Origin: Glandiceps talaboti
Lineage: Eukaryota > Hemichordata > Enteropneusta > Spengelidae
NCBI RefSeq assembly: GCF_964340395.1
Contig: NC_135570.1
Location: 14,553,822 to 14,617,821 of the forward strand
Length of the DNA stretch: 64,000 nt
Direction: 5' to 3'
Position 1 is the first letter of the stretch. Each line of letters opens with the position of its first letter. The notes under the pieces were generated by a model. That model had not been told where the DNA came from. It saw nothing but the letters and a program-made list of their open reading frames with translations, and ran no database searches. This document shows positions 50,101-63,467 of the stretch, piece after piece. The position numbers and the translations under genes were made by a program.

Positions 50101-51942
50101 TAATATTTGATACCTATAATTCATAGTGAATGTAAAGTTTAAATAGTAATGGCACTTTTAGTTATGATTTTCTTTTCTTTTTTTAATTTTTCAAAACTAG
50201 TTTATGAATTGGCCCCAGTGAGGTATGCTACCGCACAGTATCGATTAGACAGGATAAGTAGGGCTATGTTTGAAGGCAAGCCTATGACTAGTGCTATCAA
50301 GTACATCTGGGACATTGATGATGAGTACCTCCTGGATAGATTAAATAGTAATTGGTTTCCAGACATGCCAGCTGTATGTCTCTGGAATTGGGGATCAGTT
50401 GTCCAGTTCTACCCCGGTGGCCAGAACAGTGACATTATCTTCCTAACAGACTCTTATTATGATTGGGAATTGAATCTGTTGTCATCAACATGCAGTGAGA
50501 TTGAGATAACTGATGGTGAGGAACACCAGGAGGAAGAGAAAATCACAGTTGGAACACATTCCCTGTGGAAGGCATGCATGTTTGGATTCATGGCACTTGA
50601 TTGCAACGTATCAACTGAAATCTTCTGGGAGAATAAACTGAGCTTGTATCATTTTATACAGAAGAATTTACAGCAGCACATGTCTCCTGTACAGAATATT
50701 GAATATGGACAATTTGATGAATTTGATGGCAGACCCCTGTATGTTGTAGCTGAGACCTTGAAGGTACCTCGTAAACCTGAGGAAAAACCACGAAAGAGGC
50801 ACAAGTCTCTAGACCAACTATACATGAAGCGCTCAATGCAAAACCCAGGAAGAGGGTCTTCAGTCCATCGCTTACCAAGAGAATGGTTATGGGTCATTGA
50901 CCCAGTACAAAAACTTGTCCTATTGAAGGATGACAATGACAATGACAGTATTGACAATGGCACTTGTGATAGCAACATGTCTTGCAAAGATGCCGAGAAC
51001 AAGGAACCCATGTATATTGTGGCTGAGATACTACATGTACCGGACAGATCTGTCAAGGTATGTGTTGAAGAGGAAGAGAAATCTGAGAAGCCAGCACAGA
51101 AGCCAAGAAAGAGGCACAACTCAGTTGATGCAGTGTGTACTAAAACATCTGTACAGATCCCCAGAAAAGTAAGCTCACTGTATAATTTCTTTGCCAAAGG
51201 ATGTGAGTTGATCGGAAGAATGGCCCAGTGGACTGATGTTGATTCCCAAAACAGTGACATTAAGTTTACTGAGATGGCCATTATGGATGAAGATGATAGC
51301 CAGTCTGAGACCAGCATGAATGACAATGCATCTGTAGGTCCAGTTGAAGAACCTCTGGATCAGAATCTGGCAATAAAGAATGACAATAGTGTACAGACAG
51401 TGTCTAGTGGCAAGGACAACCAAAAGGCTGACATTCTGAAAGAAAAAGCCAAATCAGAGCCTACTGTCATCATCAACAAAGCAGATGAGAAGATATTCAA
51501 GAAAACATACAACAGAGTGACAAGAAAGAAAGTGACCAAACTGACAAGATCAGTCACTGATGACCATGCAGACTCTGTACTGAAGAATAAAGATGTGGTC
51601 TTAGAAACAGCAAAGAAAGGAGCAGATAACAAAGAACAGTGCACAATGCCAAAGATGGGAATTGAGGATCATTATCCTATGTTTTATTCTAAATGGGAAG
51701 TAGATGAGGCTGTCAACCAACAAAGCCCAGGTCACCATATCACTATTCCTCCCATCAAATGTTTTCTTGAGGAAGATGAGTTCTTTGATGCTGTAGAATA
51801 TCTAGAGCCAATGGATGATGATGAGAAGGAAGTGAGCTCCGTTGCTAATGAGTACCAAAGACAAGGACTTGTTGGTTTCCTAGACAGAATGGTCAAGAAA
51901 GTAGCCAGGGGATTCTTCAGCTGTAAGAAGCTGTTCAAGTAA
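47130..51942 (+). CDS. Unrecognised membrane-anchored protein, 649 residues
   Basis: I do not recognise this protein. Two coding exons, 47130-47337 and 50201-51942, join phase 1 to phase 2 across a GT-AG intron. The ATG has A at -3 and G at +4 and follows an acceptor at 47120. Residues 8-27 are one hydrophobic segment followed by a basic stretch (RKWNSAKRPVSKRLK), as in N-terminal signal anchors of the ER or mitochondrial outer membrane; the rest would face the cytosol. Residues about 70-180 look folded (Trp/Tyr-rich, IKYIWDIDDEYLL, VCLWNWGSVVQFYPGG). An internal duplication pairs PLYVVAETLKVP (248) with PMYIVAEILHVP (339), each followed by a PRKRH[KN]S motif, a possible basophilic kinase site. 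Residues 420-600 are acidic and probably disordered. The C-terminus is basic and amphipathic (FLDRMVKKVARGFFS). Codon choice and the long frame support a real gene. Confidence 0.82.
48293..48735. repeat. Tandem repeat, about 24-bp unit, intronic
   Basis: Roughly 18 imperfect units of gtacatatagatagactata. It lies in the single coding intron of the 649-residue gene. Confidence 0.92.
49007..49712. mobile_element. MITE family B interrupted by MITE family A
   Basis: The left end gaaggggcataacttgag (49009) and right end ctcagcttgtgccacttt (49693-49710) match the ends of the family B element at 34415. A family A element (49218-about 49545, ttaaagtgtccgtatgga ... tcatccatatg) sits inside, so A inserted after B. 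Confidence 0.75.
49218..49545. mobile_element. Nested MITE family A
   Basis: The left border keeps TTAA and several mutated positions (gtccgtatgg for gccatatgg). The right border has lost the terminal gccactttaa. It is older looking than the copies at 26083 and 31890. Confidence 0.75.
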
Positions 51943-52189
51943 ATTGTTAATAACTGATGTTTACATGCTGAAACATCAATGGATGTCATCTCCATAAATG
52001 TGAATAACATCTTTCACTTTACTAAGGGGAATCTATGAAAGCTGCTGGACCATATCCATGAACAAACAAAGAAAAATTACCAAAAAGACAAAAAAAACCC
52101 TAAAAATGAAAAACACCAAAAAAATCTTTTTAGAAAAAATTCAAAAAGCATATATAATATGAACACCAAAAAAAAAGGGAAGAGGCCAG

Positions 52190-52455
52190 TGAAAATATTC
52201 ACTGATACAGAGAACGGATCAGTGATTGGAAGTTTATGGGGGGAGGGGAAAAGGATAAAGTTGGTGAAAAATCATGTTCACTGATGCTGATAACGGATCG
52301 GTGATTGGAAGTTTATGGGGGAGGGGCAAATGAAAAAGTTGGTGAAAAATTCACTGATGCTAAGAATTGATCGGTGATTGTAAGTTTGTGGAAGCGGGGG
52401 TAAGGATAAAGTTGGTGAAAAATTCACTGATGCTAAGAAGTGATCGGTGATCGTA
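52190..52455. repeat. Tandem repeat, about 70-bp unit, in probable 3' UTR
   Basis: About four diverged units of aaagttggtgaaaaatcac-like sequence plus cactgatgct, gatcggtgattg and a G-rich tract. It starts 250 bp after the stop of the 649-residue gene. Confidence 0.85.
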
Positions 52456-53337
52456 AATTAAGAGAATTGGTAGAAGATTGGCAAAATCCAGATCATGTCA
52501 ATAATACTCATAGACAAACTCAGTTCATATAATGAAGTACTTCAGATAATCAAATTTATCATTATTAATTATCATTTGTTTAAAAGCCATAAAAAATAAT
52601 ATGTGGAATAATGACAACATTTTGATAACTGAGTCCTGTGAAAGGAATAGTCTTTACTAAGTAATTCAAAGAATACAAAACAGACAGTGATTAGACTTTA
52701 TACATCTGAAATTAAAACCAGGTTACCAGAACTCAGAACAGTCTTATAGACACATACAACATTATGTATGTGGACAGTTTACCTAAAAAAAATGCAAAAC
52801 AGGCAATCCAGTAATATCTGCAGAACACTTACATATTCATCAATTTATTATCAACTTCAGTGTATGCAGAATTATATATCTATTTATCCACTTAGCAGTC
52901 AGCCAATCTCAGGAGTATTGGCACACAGTGTGTGTAGATCGGTGAGTATTTAAAAGAAATGGGAAAAATATTTTTAAAAAATAAAAAAATAAAGAAATAA
53001 AAAAATTAAAAAATAAAGTAAAAAAGAACAAATTTAAACAAATATGTAAAACTGTCACTGTCAGACAATAGTGAATGATATCTGTTGATGTCAGCTGAAT
53101 ATGTTGTTCATTTTACTTGAAGTTGTCTACTCAGTCCTTCACAGTGGGACCAGTCAGTCTTGGATTGAAAGTCTTGAGATAACCAGGTAGTGTGATAAAA
53201 AATACTACCAAAATTGTAATGTGTATTTATTTATACTCATGAAATATACTGTCACAGTGGTATTGTCAGTATTGTGAGTACACCTTACAATGTGATGATG
53301 GTAATGTAAATAATGTATATATCACATTCTGTGGTGA
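52456..53337. other. Probable 3' UTR, no gene seen
   Basis: AT-rich with an A-rich low-complexity stretch at 52965-53030. No reading frame is convincing. Confidence 0.45.
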
Positions 53338-53343
53338 AATAAA
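53338..53343 (+). terminator. Candidate polyadenylation signal, 649-residue gene
   Basis: AATAAA is followed within 30-60 bp by GT-rich sequence (tgtctcttgtg ... tttgtatg). It implies a 3' UTR of about 1.4 kb. Confidence 0.45.
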
Positions 53344-53743
53344 AGTATTGTATATAGCAAACTATGTCTCTTGTGATAAATAGTATGATTTGTATGCTAG
53401 TGTCCTGATACGATTATTCAGTTTCTGGTTATTACATTACAAAGTACTGATCTTTTGATGCATGTGTTAGGACTTTCTGTGGTGTCCATTTGCTAAATTG
53501 GAACTTGTCAAAATGTACACAAAGCAATGTTTAGAGGACCTTAGAAATCACTGATATCATGAAATGTACACAAAGCTATGTCCACAGGACCCCAGTAATC
53601 ACAGTGTCTAAATACACATTTTACCATGAAATGGGACACCAGCATACCAGCTGTAGTAAAAATGGATGGATATACAATTGTTGTGTAATTTTTATTGTAA
53701 TGTCAATTTTAGTTTTTTACAACTAAACACTTAATTCTGTTAC

Positions 53744-53777
53744 CCTGAACCTCAGATCTAATGGTCTGAGCCTGAAC
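53744..53777. repeat. 20-bp palindrome CTCAGATCTAATGGTCTGAG with 7-bp duplication
   Basis: The palindrome at 53751-53770 is flanked by cctgaac at 53744-53750 and 53771-53777 (7/7). Its ends match the palindromes at 2832 and 14928. Confidence 0.75.
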
Positions 53778-54078
53778 TGAAAATTAAAACCTGGCTATCT
53801 GAACCAAATATTGATCAGATTTGGGGTGCTTTTCAAGTCCTTTGTTTCTTAGGTTTATTGGATCTATTTTATGCAAAGGATTAGTTTAGGAATATTTGTT
53901 AATATGTATTTTATACATTTCTTTGGATAGAAAGTATAACTTTTTATGTGTTTTTAACACAGATGAACAATTGCACATTTAAGTATGCCAATTTGAAAGT
54001 GGTAGTGTCATCATACAATCATGGTATTTAATAATACTCCCAGAGAAATGAATTTCACTCTGTGCTTTGGTTCAGAAT

Positions 54079-54290
54079 TTAAAGTGGCCATATGTATGAG
54101 GATTGGGTAGTTATTTTGGATTTTTATTTTATAAAATAATTTTATCACGGCTTCCTACATGAAAAATCAATGTGACTCAACATAGACTAAGTCTATTTTT
54201 GTCACTCATTACATCGTAAAAAGCTAAAAAATGTATAAAAAGTTTGTTATTGTATGTACAATATCAAACATTTTACACATATACATATCT
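54079..54290. mobile_element. MITE family A, left half only
   Basis: Begins TTAAAGTGGCCATATG and continues through the central hairpin (tttgttattg ... caatatcaaac), then diverges near 54285. The right arm is missing. Confidence 0.72.
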
Positions 54291-54587
54291 GAGAACCCCT
54301 GTGTGATATTGTGTCAGATATACGTATCACTGACTATCAGGTTCTCACAAAAAAAATAAAGAACAAATGACAATATAAGTAGGAGGTAAATAAAGAAATC
54401 ACGGCAAGTTCACTACATCAGAATTTAATCAGATTGATCTTCACCTTTAAACTTATCCAAGAAGATCTCTGTTATTGACCTCTAACTTATGAAAACAAAG
54501 ATGACTAGTACTTCTATACAATTCTTTCTGTTCTGCTTGCTAAATCCCTATTTTACCTTCCCAAATAGAACTCTGTATACAGCTTAA

Positions 54588-55472
54588 GGTTCAAGGTTAA
54601 GGGATGACTTATTAAACAACAAGTTACCTCACTGCCTTACAGACTATCACATGCCACTAGTTCATGATTATAGTACTAGGTTCAAGGTTAAGGGATGACT
54701 TATTAAACAACAAGTTACCTCATTGCCTTACAGACTATCACATGCCACTAGTTCATGATTATAGTACTAGGTTCAAGGTTAAGGGATGACTTATTAAACA
54801 ACAAGTTACCTCACTGCCTTACAGACTATCACATGCCACTAGTTCATGATTATAGTACTAGGTTCAAGGTTAAGGGATGACTTATTAAACAACAAGTTAC
54901 CTCACTGCCTTACAGACTATCACATGCCACTAGTTCATGATTATAGTACTAGGGGTTCAAGGTTAAGGGATGACTTATTAAACAACAAGTTACCTCACTG
55001 CCTTACAGACTATCACATGCCACCATGTTCATGATTATAGTACTAGGTTCAAGGTTAAGGGATGACTTATTAAACAACAAGTTACCTCACTGCCTTACAG
55101 ACTATCACATGCCACCATGCATGTTCATGATTATAGTACTAGGTTCAAGGTTAAGGGATGACTTATTAAGCAACAAGTTACCTCACTGCCTTACAGACTA
55201 TCACATGCCACTAGTTCATAATTATAGTACTAGGTTCAAGGTTAAGGGATGACTTATTAAACAACAAGTTACCTCACTGCCTTACAGACTATCACATGCC
55301 ACCATGTTCATGATTATAGTACTAGGTTCAAGGTTAAGGGATGACTTATTAAACAACAAGTTACCTCACTGCCTTACAGACTATCACATGCCACCATGTT
55401 CATGATTATAGTACTAGGTTCAAGGTTAAGGGATGACTTATTAAACAACAAGTTACCTCACTGCCTTACCCC
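54588..55472. repeat. Minisatellite, about 92-97-bp unit, about ten copies
   Basis: Highly uniform units built on ggttcaaggttaagggatga and ttacctcactgccttacaga. Length varies by small indels near tgccac(ta/catg)gttcatg. The translated repeat frames over it are not a gene. Confidence 0.97.
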
Positions 55473-57124
55473 ATGCCATGTTAAGTAGTTGTCGTTATTT
55501 ATGACCTGGAGGCTGGAGGAATAGGGGGGGGGGGGGGGGGGTTTCGGGGTCACTTAAAAACTGGGGAGTGAAAAGGGGGGGCTACTTAAATTTCTTGCTA
55601 ACAATGAAGTATAGAACACACCTAAATATACACGATTATGCAAATTCAAATTATTTATTAACACAGTGTTTTTTCTGTTAGAATTTTTCAGTGTATATTG
55701 CATATACATAGCCCCTATGAAAATGCGCAACATTCGACATATACAATAATTTCTGAAGCCAGTACAGTAGACCATAACAATCTGTAACACAAATTGATGA
55801 AACCGATACTAGTACATTGAGTTCTATTACAAATCATTATTTGATAAAGTAGTAAGGAATAACCTGGAAAGGAATATAATAAACAGCTGGAGCCACACAG
55901 AAGGGGAGGGGAGGGGCAAAGTCTGACCAAATAGGATAAACTCATCTAGAATATCACGGTGTAGATTATATGTCAGTCAGTGCAAGCATATCAGATACTG
56001 GAATGATATGGTGACTTGAATTGGTGAACTTAAAATCCCCGACAGGTTTCATTGCAGATATTTGTAACTGGTAAATACTGATTATAAATATCAAATACAT
56101 GTTGAAAACAAAGAATATGATAATATATAGCTAACTTTGCATTGCACAGATACTAGTACATTGCGTTCTGTTACATGAAATGAATATATAAATATACTGT
56201 AATTTTTCATAATTTTAAATGGTATGACATAAAACTATACTTTGAGAAATTTTCTCAGTGTTAGTAGTCTGAATTAAAATTCAATTGTGATGAGGAGAGG
56301 GTATCGTTATCACCTTGACATATTACAATAATACAGGATAAACACTTTTTTTAGTTTTAATCCTTGAATTTTAAAAATTTCCAGGGTCTCAAGGGAGACT
56401 CCCTCCTGTACCTACCCTCACACTGTTCCCTTTTATTTTGATTTCAATTTTACCCCGTAGTATAACTACCACGACATGTTAAAATAGCACCAGAAAGTAT
56501 TCTTTTAGTCCTTGAATTTCAAAAATCTCCAGGGACTCTCCCTCTCCCAGTCCCTTGTTTTTTTTTAAAGTCCTATATTCTTCAAATACGTTTTGAGTCT
56601 GTTATTCATTTTTAGTGTACATTCATTTATAAACGAAATTGTTGTCACTTTTTTTCTCTGTTACAAGTCAGCTCCAAGGAACTCAAGGTCTTATGAGTTC
56701 ACCTGCTGTTTCGCAATAACTCACCACAGACAAATAAGTCTGTGCACTCACACAGGTCATTATTTCACATGAAAAATACTATAGAGAGAGAGATACTTTA
56801 TTTAAATAAAGAATGAAATAGAAACTTTGAGACTTTAGTAATTAATTGATTTAAAAAAAAAACTAACCCACGTACGAAAATTCAATCTCAGAAATTAAAT
56901 TTTGTCAAGATATCTACCAAAATCAACGAAATACGGGTCAGCGCTCCGTTTATGTCATCCGACACACTCATATATAATACTGTATAGAGCAACCAACGAT
57001 CGTACATGTATGGCGCAGTCTATCGTATATTTGGGAAATACCGACAACGGCGCCTGTATGGTACAGTCTACTCTTTAGTCTACTACAGTACCTGTCATTT
57101 GTGTTGAGCGCCACCAACAGTTGG
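55473..57124. other. Intergenic, no gene seen
   Basis: Contains a G-tract (55524-55540). Phrases resembling each other recur near 56364-56410 and 56508-56550 (ccttgaattt..aaaaat..ccaggg..ctccctc), suggesting an old duplicated repeat. No exon is supported. Confidence 0.5.
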
Positions 57125-57130
57125 TCGGCC

Positions 57131-57370
<240 letters not shown>

Positions 57371-57497
57371 CGAGGTGCCTACATTTTTGGCCATAATATT
57401 AAATATAGCAATGTTAGTCAGATTTGTTTTGTCACTCGGCTTTCGTGATCCCCTACATACCCAGGATATGTGAGATGGGATATGTTTACCCGTTTCC

Positions 57498-58205
57498 ACG
57501 CGATAATTAGCTGATATGTCCTTGTAAAATTATTTTCACTAGAGACGGCCTGTCTAATTAGCCGATAGTTTATAAAGTTTAGAACGATATTTAGACGCGA
57601 TAATTAGCGCGGATATATCCTTGTAAAATTATTTTCACTAGGGACGACCTGTCTAATTAGTGGATACTTTATAAAGTTTATAAAGTTTAGAACGATATTT
57701 AGACGCGATAATTAGCGGATATATCCTTGTAAAATTATTTTTCACTAGGGACGGCCTGTCTAATTAGCGGATAGTTTATAAAGTTTATAAAGTTTAGAAC
57801 GATATTTAGACGCGATAATTAGAGGATATATCCTTGTAAAACTGTGTTAACCAAGGACGGCCTGTCTAATTAGCGGATAGTTTATAAAGTTTATAAAGTT
57901 TAGAACGATATTTAGACGCGATAATTAGCGGATATATCCTAAGAAGGCTTGTAAAATTATTTTCACTAGGGACAGCCTGTCTAATTAGCGGACAGTTTAT
58001 AAAGTTTAGAACGATATTTAGACGCGATAATTAGCGGATATATCCTTGTAAAACTTTTTTAACCAAGGACGGCCTGTCTAATTAGCGGATAGTTTATAAA
58101 GTTTATAAAGTTTAGAACGATATTTAGACGCGATAATTAGCGGATATATCCTTGTAAAATTATTTTCACTAGGGACAGCCTGTCTAATTAGCGGATAGTT
58201 TATAA
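57498..58205. repeat. Satellite-like tandem array, about 100-115-bp unit, seven copies
   Basis: Units share acgcgataattagcggatat, atccttgtaaaa, ggacggcctgtctaattagc and a ttataaagt motif present once or twice per unit. Confidence 0.95.
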
Positions 58206-58536
58206 TCAATGTTAGAAATGATATTATATCCCATTGTCTGTTTGCAAGTAAGCGTCTATGAAAATGTCTGCCAACGTGTACCAGACATTTTCAGAGATTC
58301 TATAGATGTTAACATGTTGTGCATTTCATAAAGTAACCATATTCAGCATTTAAAAAGAAAAAACACATTCAAGAGTGGGAGGAAAAACGGTCTTTAATTT
58401 ATTTGCTCTTGAGCTTGGACTGATTTGTAACAAAGTCATAACGCAAACTTTGCATATATTTCCACATATGTTAACATTCTGCATTTTCTTCACAAGGGTA
58501 AATGCCATTTTAGATTGATAATTTACTACAACTGTT

Positions 58537-59632
58537 TGATAGCTTGTTACTAAGTAAGTTTTAGGAATTCAACCTCTGCTGTGTGAAAGCTTGTTACTAA
58601 GTAAGATTTAGGAATTCAAACTCTACTGTGATAGCTTGTTACTAAGTAAGTTGTAAGAATTCAAACTCTGCTGTGTGAAAACTTGTTACTGAATAAGTTT
58701 TAGGAATTCAAACTCTTGTGTGAAAGCTTGTTACTAAGTAAGTTTTAGGAATTCAGACTCTGCTGTGTGAAAGCTTGTTACTAAGTAAGTTTTAGGAATC
58801 CAAACTCTGCTGTGTGAAAACTTGTTACTGAATAAGTTTTAGGAATTCAAACTCTGCTGTGTGAAAGCTTGTTACTAAGTAAGTTTTAGGAAATCAAACT
58901 CTACTGTGTGAAAGCTTGTTACTAAGTAAGTTTTAGGAATTCAAACTCTGCTGTGTGAAAGCTTGTTACTAAGTAAGTTTTAGGAATTCAACCTCTACTG
59001 TGTGAAAGCTTGTTACTAAGTAAGTTTTAGGGATTCAAACTCTACTGTGTGAAAACTTGTTACTAAGTAAGTTTTAGGAATTCAAACTCTGCTGTGTGAA
59101 AGCTTGTTACTAAGTAAGTTTTAGGAATTCAAACTCTACTGTGTGAAAACTTGTTACTAAGTAAGTTTTAGGAATTCAAACTCTGCTGTGTGAAAGCTTG
59201 TTACTAAGTAAATTTTAGGGATTCAAACTCTACTGTGTGAAAACTTGTTACTAAGTAAGTTTTAAGAATTCAAACTCTGCTGTGTGATAGCTTGTTACTA
59301 AGTAAGTTTTAAGAATTCAGCCTCTGCTGTGTGAAAGCTTGTTACTAAGTAATTTTTAGGAATTCAAACTCTACTGTGTGAAAGCTTGTTACTAAATAAG
59401 TTTTAGGAATTCAAACTCCGCTGTGATATCTTGTTACTAAGTAAGTTTTAGGAATTCAAACTCTGCTGTGTGAAAGCTTGTTACTAAGTAAGTTTTAGGG
59501 ATCCAAACTCTGCTGTGTGAAAGCTTGTTACTAAGTAAGTTTTAGGAATTCAAACTCTGCTGTGTGAAAGCTTGTTACTAAGTAAGTTTTAAGAATTCAA
59601 ACTCTGCTGTGTGATAGCTTGCTACTAATGTC
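58537..59632. repeat. Minisatellite, about 46-47-bp unit, about 23 copies
   Basis: Units of gaaagcttgttactaagtaa plus gttttaggaattcaaactct. At least two variants (GAAAGCTTG and GAAAACTTG) alternate in places, suggesting higher-order duplication. Confidence 0.97.
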
Positions 59633-59900
59633 CGTGTTTATTATCAGGAAGCTGCTGAATGCAATATAATATAATCGCTTACACATTTGTCTGTTCAAAT
59701 CACTTCAGTTTATTAAAGTGAAAATATTAGGAATTAAGCTTATATCCCAGATAATCTCCACATAGAGGAGATCAATGCGTGGCACCATCTGGCCAATCAA
59801 ATAATTTCAAATTTGACAATTAGTCTAATTTCAGTTTACTCAAATGCAACTTGAAATTTATTATTTGACTGGCAAGAATGTGTCATGGATTGAAATCTAT

Positions 59901-60057
59901 CTGGTGATGGGGAAGGCACAAGGTGCAAGTGTTTTGAATAACCATATATCTCAGTATTATGTTTATATAAAGTCAAATGGTAGAAAAGTTATAAATACAC
60001 TGAGACTTTGTTGTTAGTTTTGCATCTGTTCTCAACTCATCCCTTCCCCATCACTAG
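59901..60057. mobile_element. Possible small MITE
   Basis: The inverted ends ctggtgatggggaagg and ccttccccatcactag enclose about 157 bp. No clear duplication at the borders. Confidence 0.45.
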
Positions 60058-60581
60058 TGCTAGTAATGCATGGACTATAGAGAATGCTATGATTCGACAT
60101 TTGAGAGACTGGGTTTCACTAATTCCATTATTATAATTAGCATGATACCGAGTACATTATATGGAGTAATACATGGTAGTATTTAACAATACACTTGACA
60201 ATGACAACGGCATACTAGGAGAAACATCCCCAAAAAATAATCAAATTCGCAATCGATGTATAACTTGTTTATAGTACGTAACGTTGTCAGAAATGTGCCT
60301 CTTTGTATTTGTAATACTTAAACATGGTGCCGTACGGTTCAGACACATGCATGCCATTGAAGTAATGAATAGTTCAATCAGTCACCCCCCCCCCCCCCCA
60401 TTCAACATTGTCACATTCTGGCAAGCCAGGGCGTATTTTTCTGCTGACACAATGAAAAATGATTTTCAAAAAAGAGGGTGACCCCCTCCTACTCAACTAC
60501 CCCTCTCTCCTCTCAGGTTGGAAAAGCTAATCTACTAATCCATTCCTAGTATCATGACAGTAAGCTCTCTCTAGTTGTATG
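60058..60581. other. Downstream flank of the receptor gene
   Basis: No exon is seen. Contains a C-tract (60386-60399). No convincing minus-strand poly(A) signal was identified. Confidence 0.4.
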
Positions 60582-63409
60582 TTAACAATGAGTATCTTCA
60601 TATGCCGAGATTAACGACTGTACAATGTAAATAATTGTCGCCACACTGAATGAAACTACAAACAACAGGAAAAGTATTCGATCAATTACTGATGCCAAAA
60701 AGCGCCATTCTTCGACTTTTCCAGTTCGTTCGTCTTCCATTTCATAGCGAGACACAATATCCGTACAAAATTTCCCAAAGTCACAACTATTCCCATTGAC
60801 TCTTTTTTGGAAATCCCCGAACTCATCGCTGTCTTTTGTACCGACGCATGGGTGTTTGTGTTCCTTATCACAACTTAAATGGACATCAGTGCACATTCTT
60901 TTGGAAAGATTGTGTTGATAGTTTTTAGATTCATTCTTTCTGAGTTCTTGTTTAGTTACTGTGTCTCTCTGACCCTCGTGTCTTTCATCTTTGGCAGTTG
61001 CTTTTTGCCTCTTAATACATAGACATTTAGTTAGCTTCACGTATCTAGATGCCAATTTCTTCATCCACAAGGGGGCGTTTTTGTTTGACCCACGATGATA
61101 GACGTGTAGCATCCCAATAGTAACGATACAGTTCAACACCATAAGTGATATATCAATTGAAATATAGAGACCTGAATATCAGACAAACAGAGGTGGAATT
61201 AAAATACAAAACATTCTGCACATATTGAAGAACTTATAGATACAACTGCAGACATGAGACTATGGACGAATGGAACCTGTTACAAACTGGGAAAGTAAAT
61301 AAATAAATTGGATTAATTGGATTATAACACTTGGCACAGCATGTTGGAATAACAGAGACTTGTATAACACATCATGGTTTGATAAGAACAGTTTTATGGC
61401 CTCTTTATGTGTACATGAAATGCCAGGGGAACTGGTAATTTGTTTGTGAATGCGAACTATTATGTAAAGTAGCCATAAAACTGTTCCTATCAATCAGTAT
61501 GTAGCAGTATGTAGTGCTATGAGTACAAAGCCAGTATGTAGTAGTATGTAGTGCTATGAATACAAAGCCAGTATGTAGCAGTATGTAGTGCTATGAGTAC
61601 AAAGCCAGTATGTAGTAGTATGTAGTGCTATGAATACAAAGCCAGTATGTAGTAGTATGTAGTGCTATGAATACAAAGCCAGTATGTAGTAGTATGTAAT
61701 GCTATGAATACAAAGCCAGTATGTAGTAGTATGTAGTGCTAGGAATACAAAGCCAGTATGTAGTAGTATGTAGTGCTATGAATACAAAGCCAGTATGTAG
61801 TAGTATGTAATGCTATGAATACAAAGCCAGTATGTAGTAGTATGTAGTGCTATGAATACAAAGCCAGTATGTAGCAGTATGTAGTGCTATGAATACAAAG
61901 CCAGTATGTAGTAGTATGTAGTGCTATGAATACAAAGCCAGTATGTAGTAGTATGTAGTGCTATGAATACAAAGCCAGTATGTAGCAGTATGTAGTGCTA
62001 TGAATACAAAGCCAGTATGTAGTAGTATGTAGTGCTATGAATACAAAGCCAGTATGTAGCAGTATGTAGTGCTATGAATACAAAGCCAGTATGTAGCAGT
62101 ATGTAGTGCTATGAATACAAAGCCAGTATGTAGCAGTATGTAGTGCTATGAATACAAAGCCAGTATGTAGCAGTATGTAGTGCTATGAATACAAAGCCAG
62201 TATGTAGCAGTATGTAGTGCTATGAATACAAAGCCAGTATGTAGTAATTTATGTAGTGCTATGGATACAAAGCCAGTATGTAGTAGTATGTAGTGCTATG
62301 AATACAAAGCCAGTATGTAGTAGTATGTAGTGCTATGAATACAAAGCCAGTATGTAGTAATTTATGTAGTGCTATGGATACAAAGCCAGTATGTTGTAAT
62401 AGATAGTGCTATGAATACAAAGCCAGGATGTAGTGAGAAAAAATAGCTATTTTCAAAGTATCTCTCTGATAAAGTAAAAAGTAGAACAATTTTAAAAAAA
62501 ATGTAACTACTCAACTAAAAATAGTAACAGTTAGTATGGTCAGTCATTTGGTAAGGTATGAGTATTGGTTGATGGGTGCTGTGTGTATGCCTGTGGGAGA
62601 TGGGTGAGGATGTGTGTGTGTGTGCTTCCACATGCATGTGTAGTGTGTGTTTGTCTCTCTGTGTGTGTAGATGCATGCGTGTGTGTATGTGCATAACTGC
62701 ATGTCCATGGTATAATTAAATGTGATTGCATACTTATGCTTGGTATCTGAGAGGTTGGTGGGATCTCATCGGCGATTAGCTGATAAAAGACGAACATGGT
62801 CAGAAGGCTGGTCATACATAATCCGATTCTCTCCCCTGACTCTGGTGGCAGAAAGAAACTAGACACGGACAGGATGCACAGACACATGGTAGGTACGGTC
62901 AAACGTAAGATATAGGATTGAAAACGGCGACGCAAATGTATCACGTATGTCACTGATGGATATGGCACACCTGGGCAGCAGTAGTAATATTCAACTGAAT
63001 GGTTCACTTTTACATCAATAATGTCCCAAACACCATTGCTTTCAAAATTATCCGTTGAGGCCCCTTCTTCGTTTTCGTAAGCGATGTCAACGTCTCTTCC
63101 ATCCCACACCCAAGGTCCAATCTTCATTGGGCAGCACTGGTCATCAAATGGAAAGTTATGGACATCCATTTTGCATGATATCGTTGTAATTGTCGGATAG
63201 TGCCATCTGACCTTCCCTTCAGAGGTTATTCTTACATGAGTTTTATCTAAGTCAGTCTCTCTTTCATCGCCAACACTACAGGTGACCAAAAACAAAAACT
63301 ACATTTACAAGAACAATCAGAGAAACTCAATAAGTAAAACCTTTCATACGTTAAAGAAATCAATATACTATCACACACACACACACACGCGCGCGCACAC
63401 ACGCGCACG

Positions 63410-63467
<58 letters not shown>

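Noticed and set aside
50649-51326. 225-codon minus-strand ORF
   Set aside because: Lies antisense to exon 2 of the 649-residue gene; Ser/Cys/Leu-rich composition is the expected shadow of the real frame.
54846-55252. Repeated peptide frames SRLRDDLLNNKLPHCLTDYH
   Set aside because: Arise because some minisatellite units are multiples of three; no start, splice or domain evidence.
58537-59632. CRISPR-like regular array
   Set aside because: Unit is continuous without unique spacers and the genome is animal; it is a minisatellite.
62540-62733. Extension of the receptor frame past SIS into a His/Thr-rich tail
   Set aside because: Read-through of a clear splice donor at 62734/62733; the correct continuation is the M3 exon at 61171.
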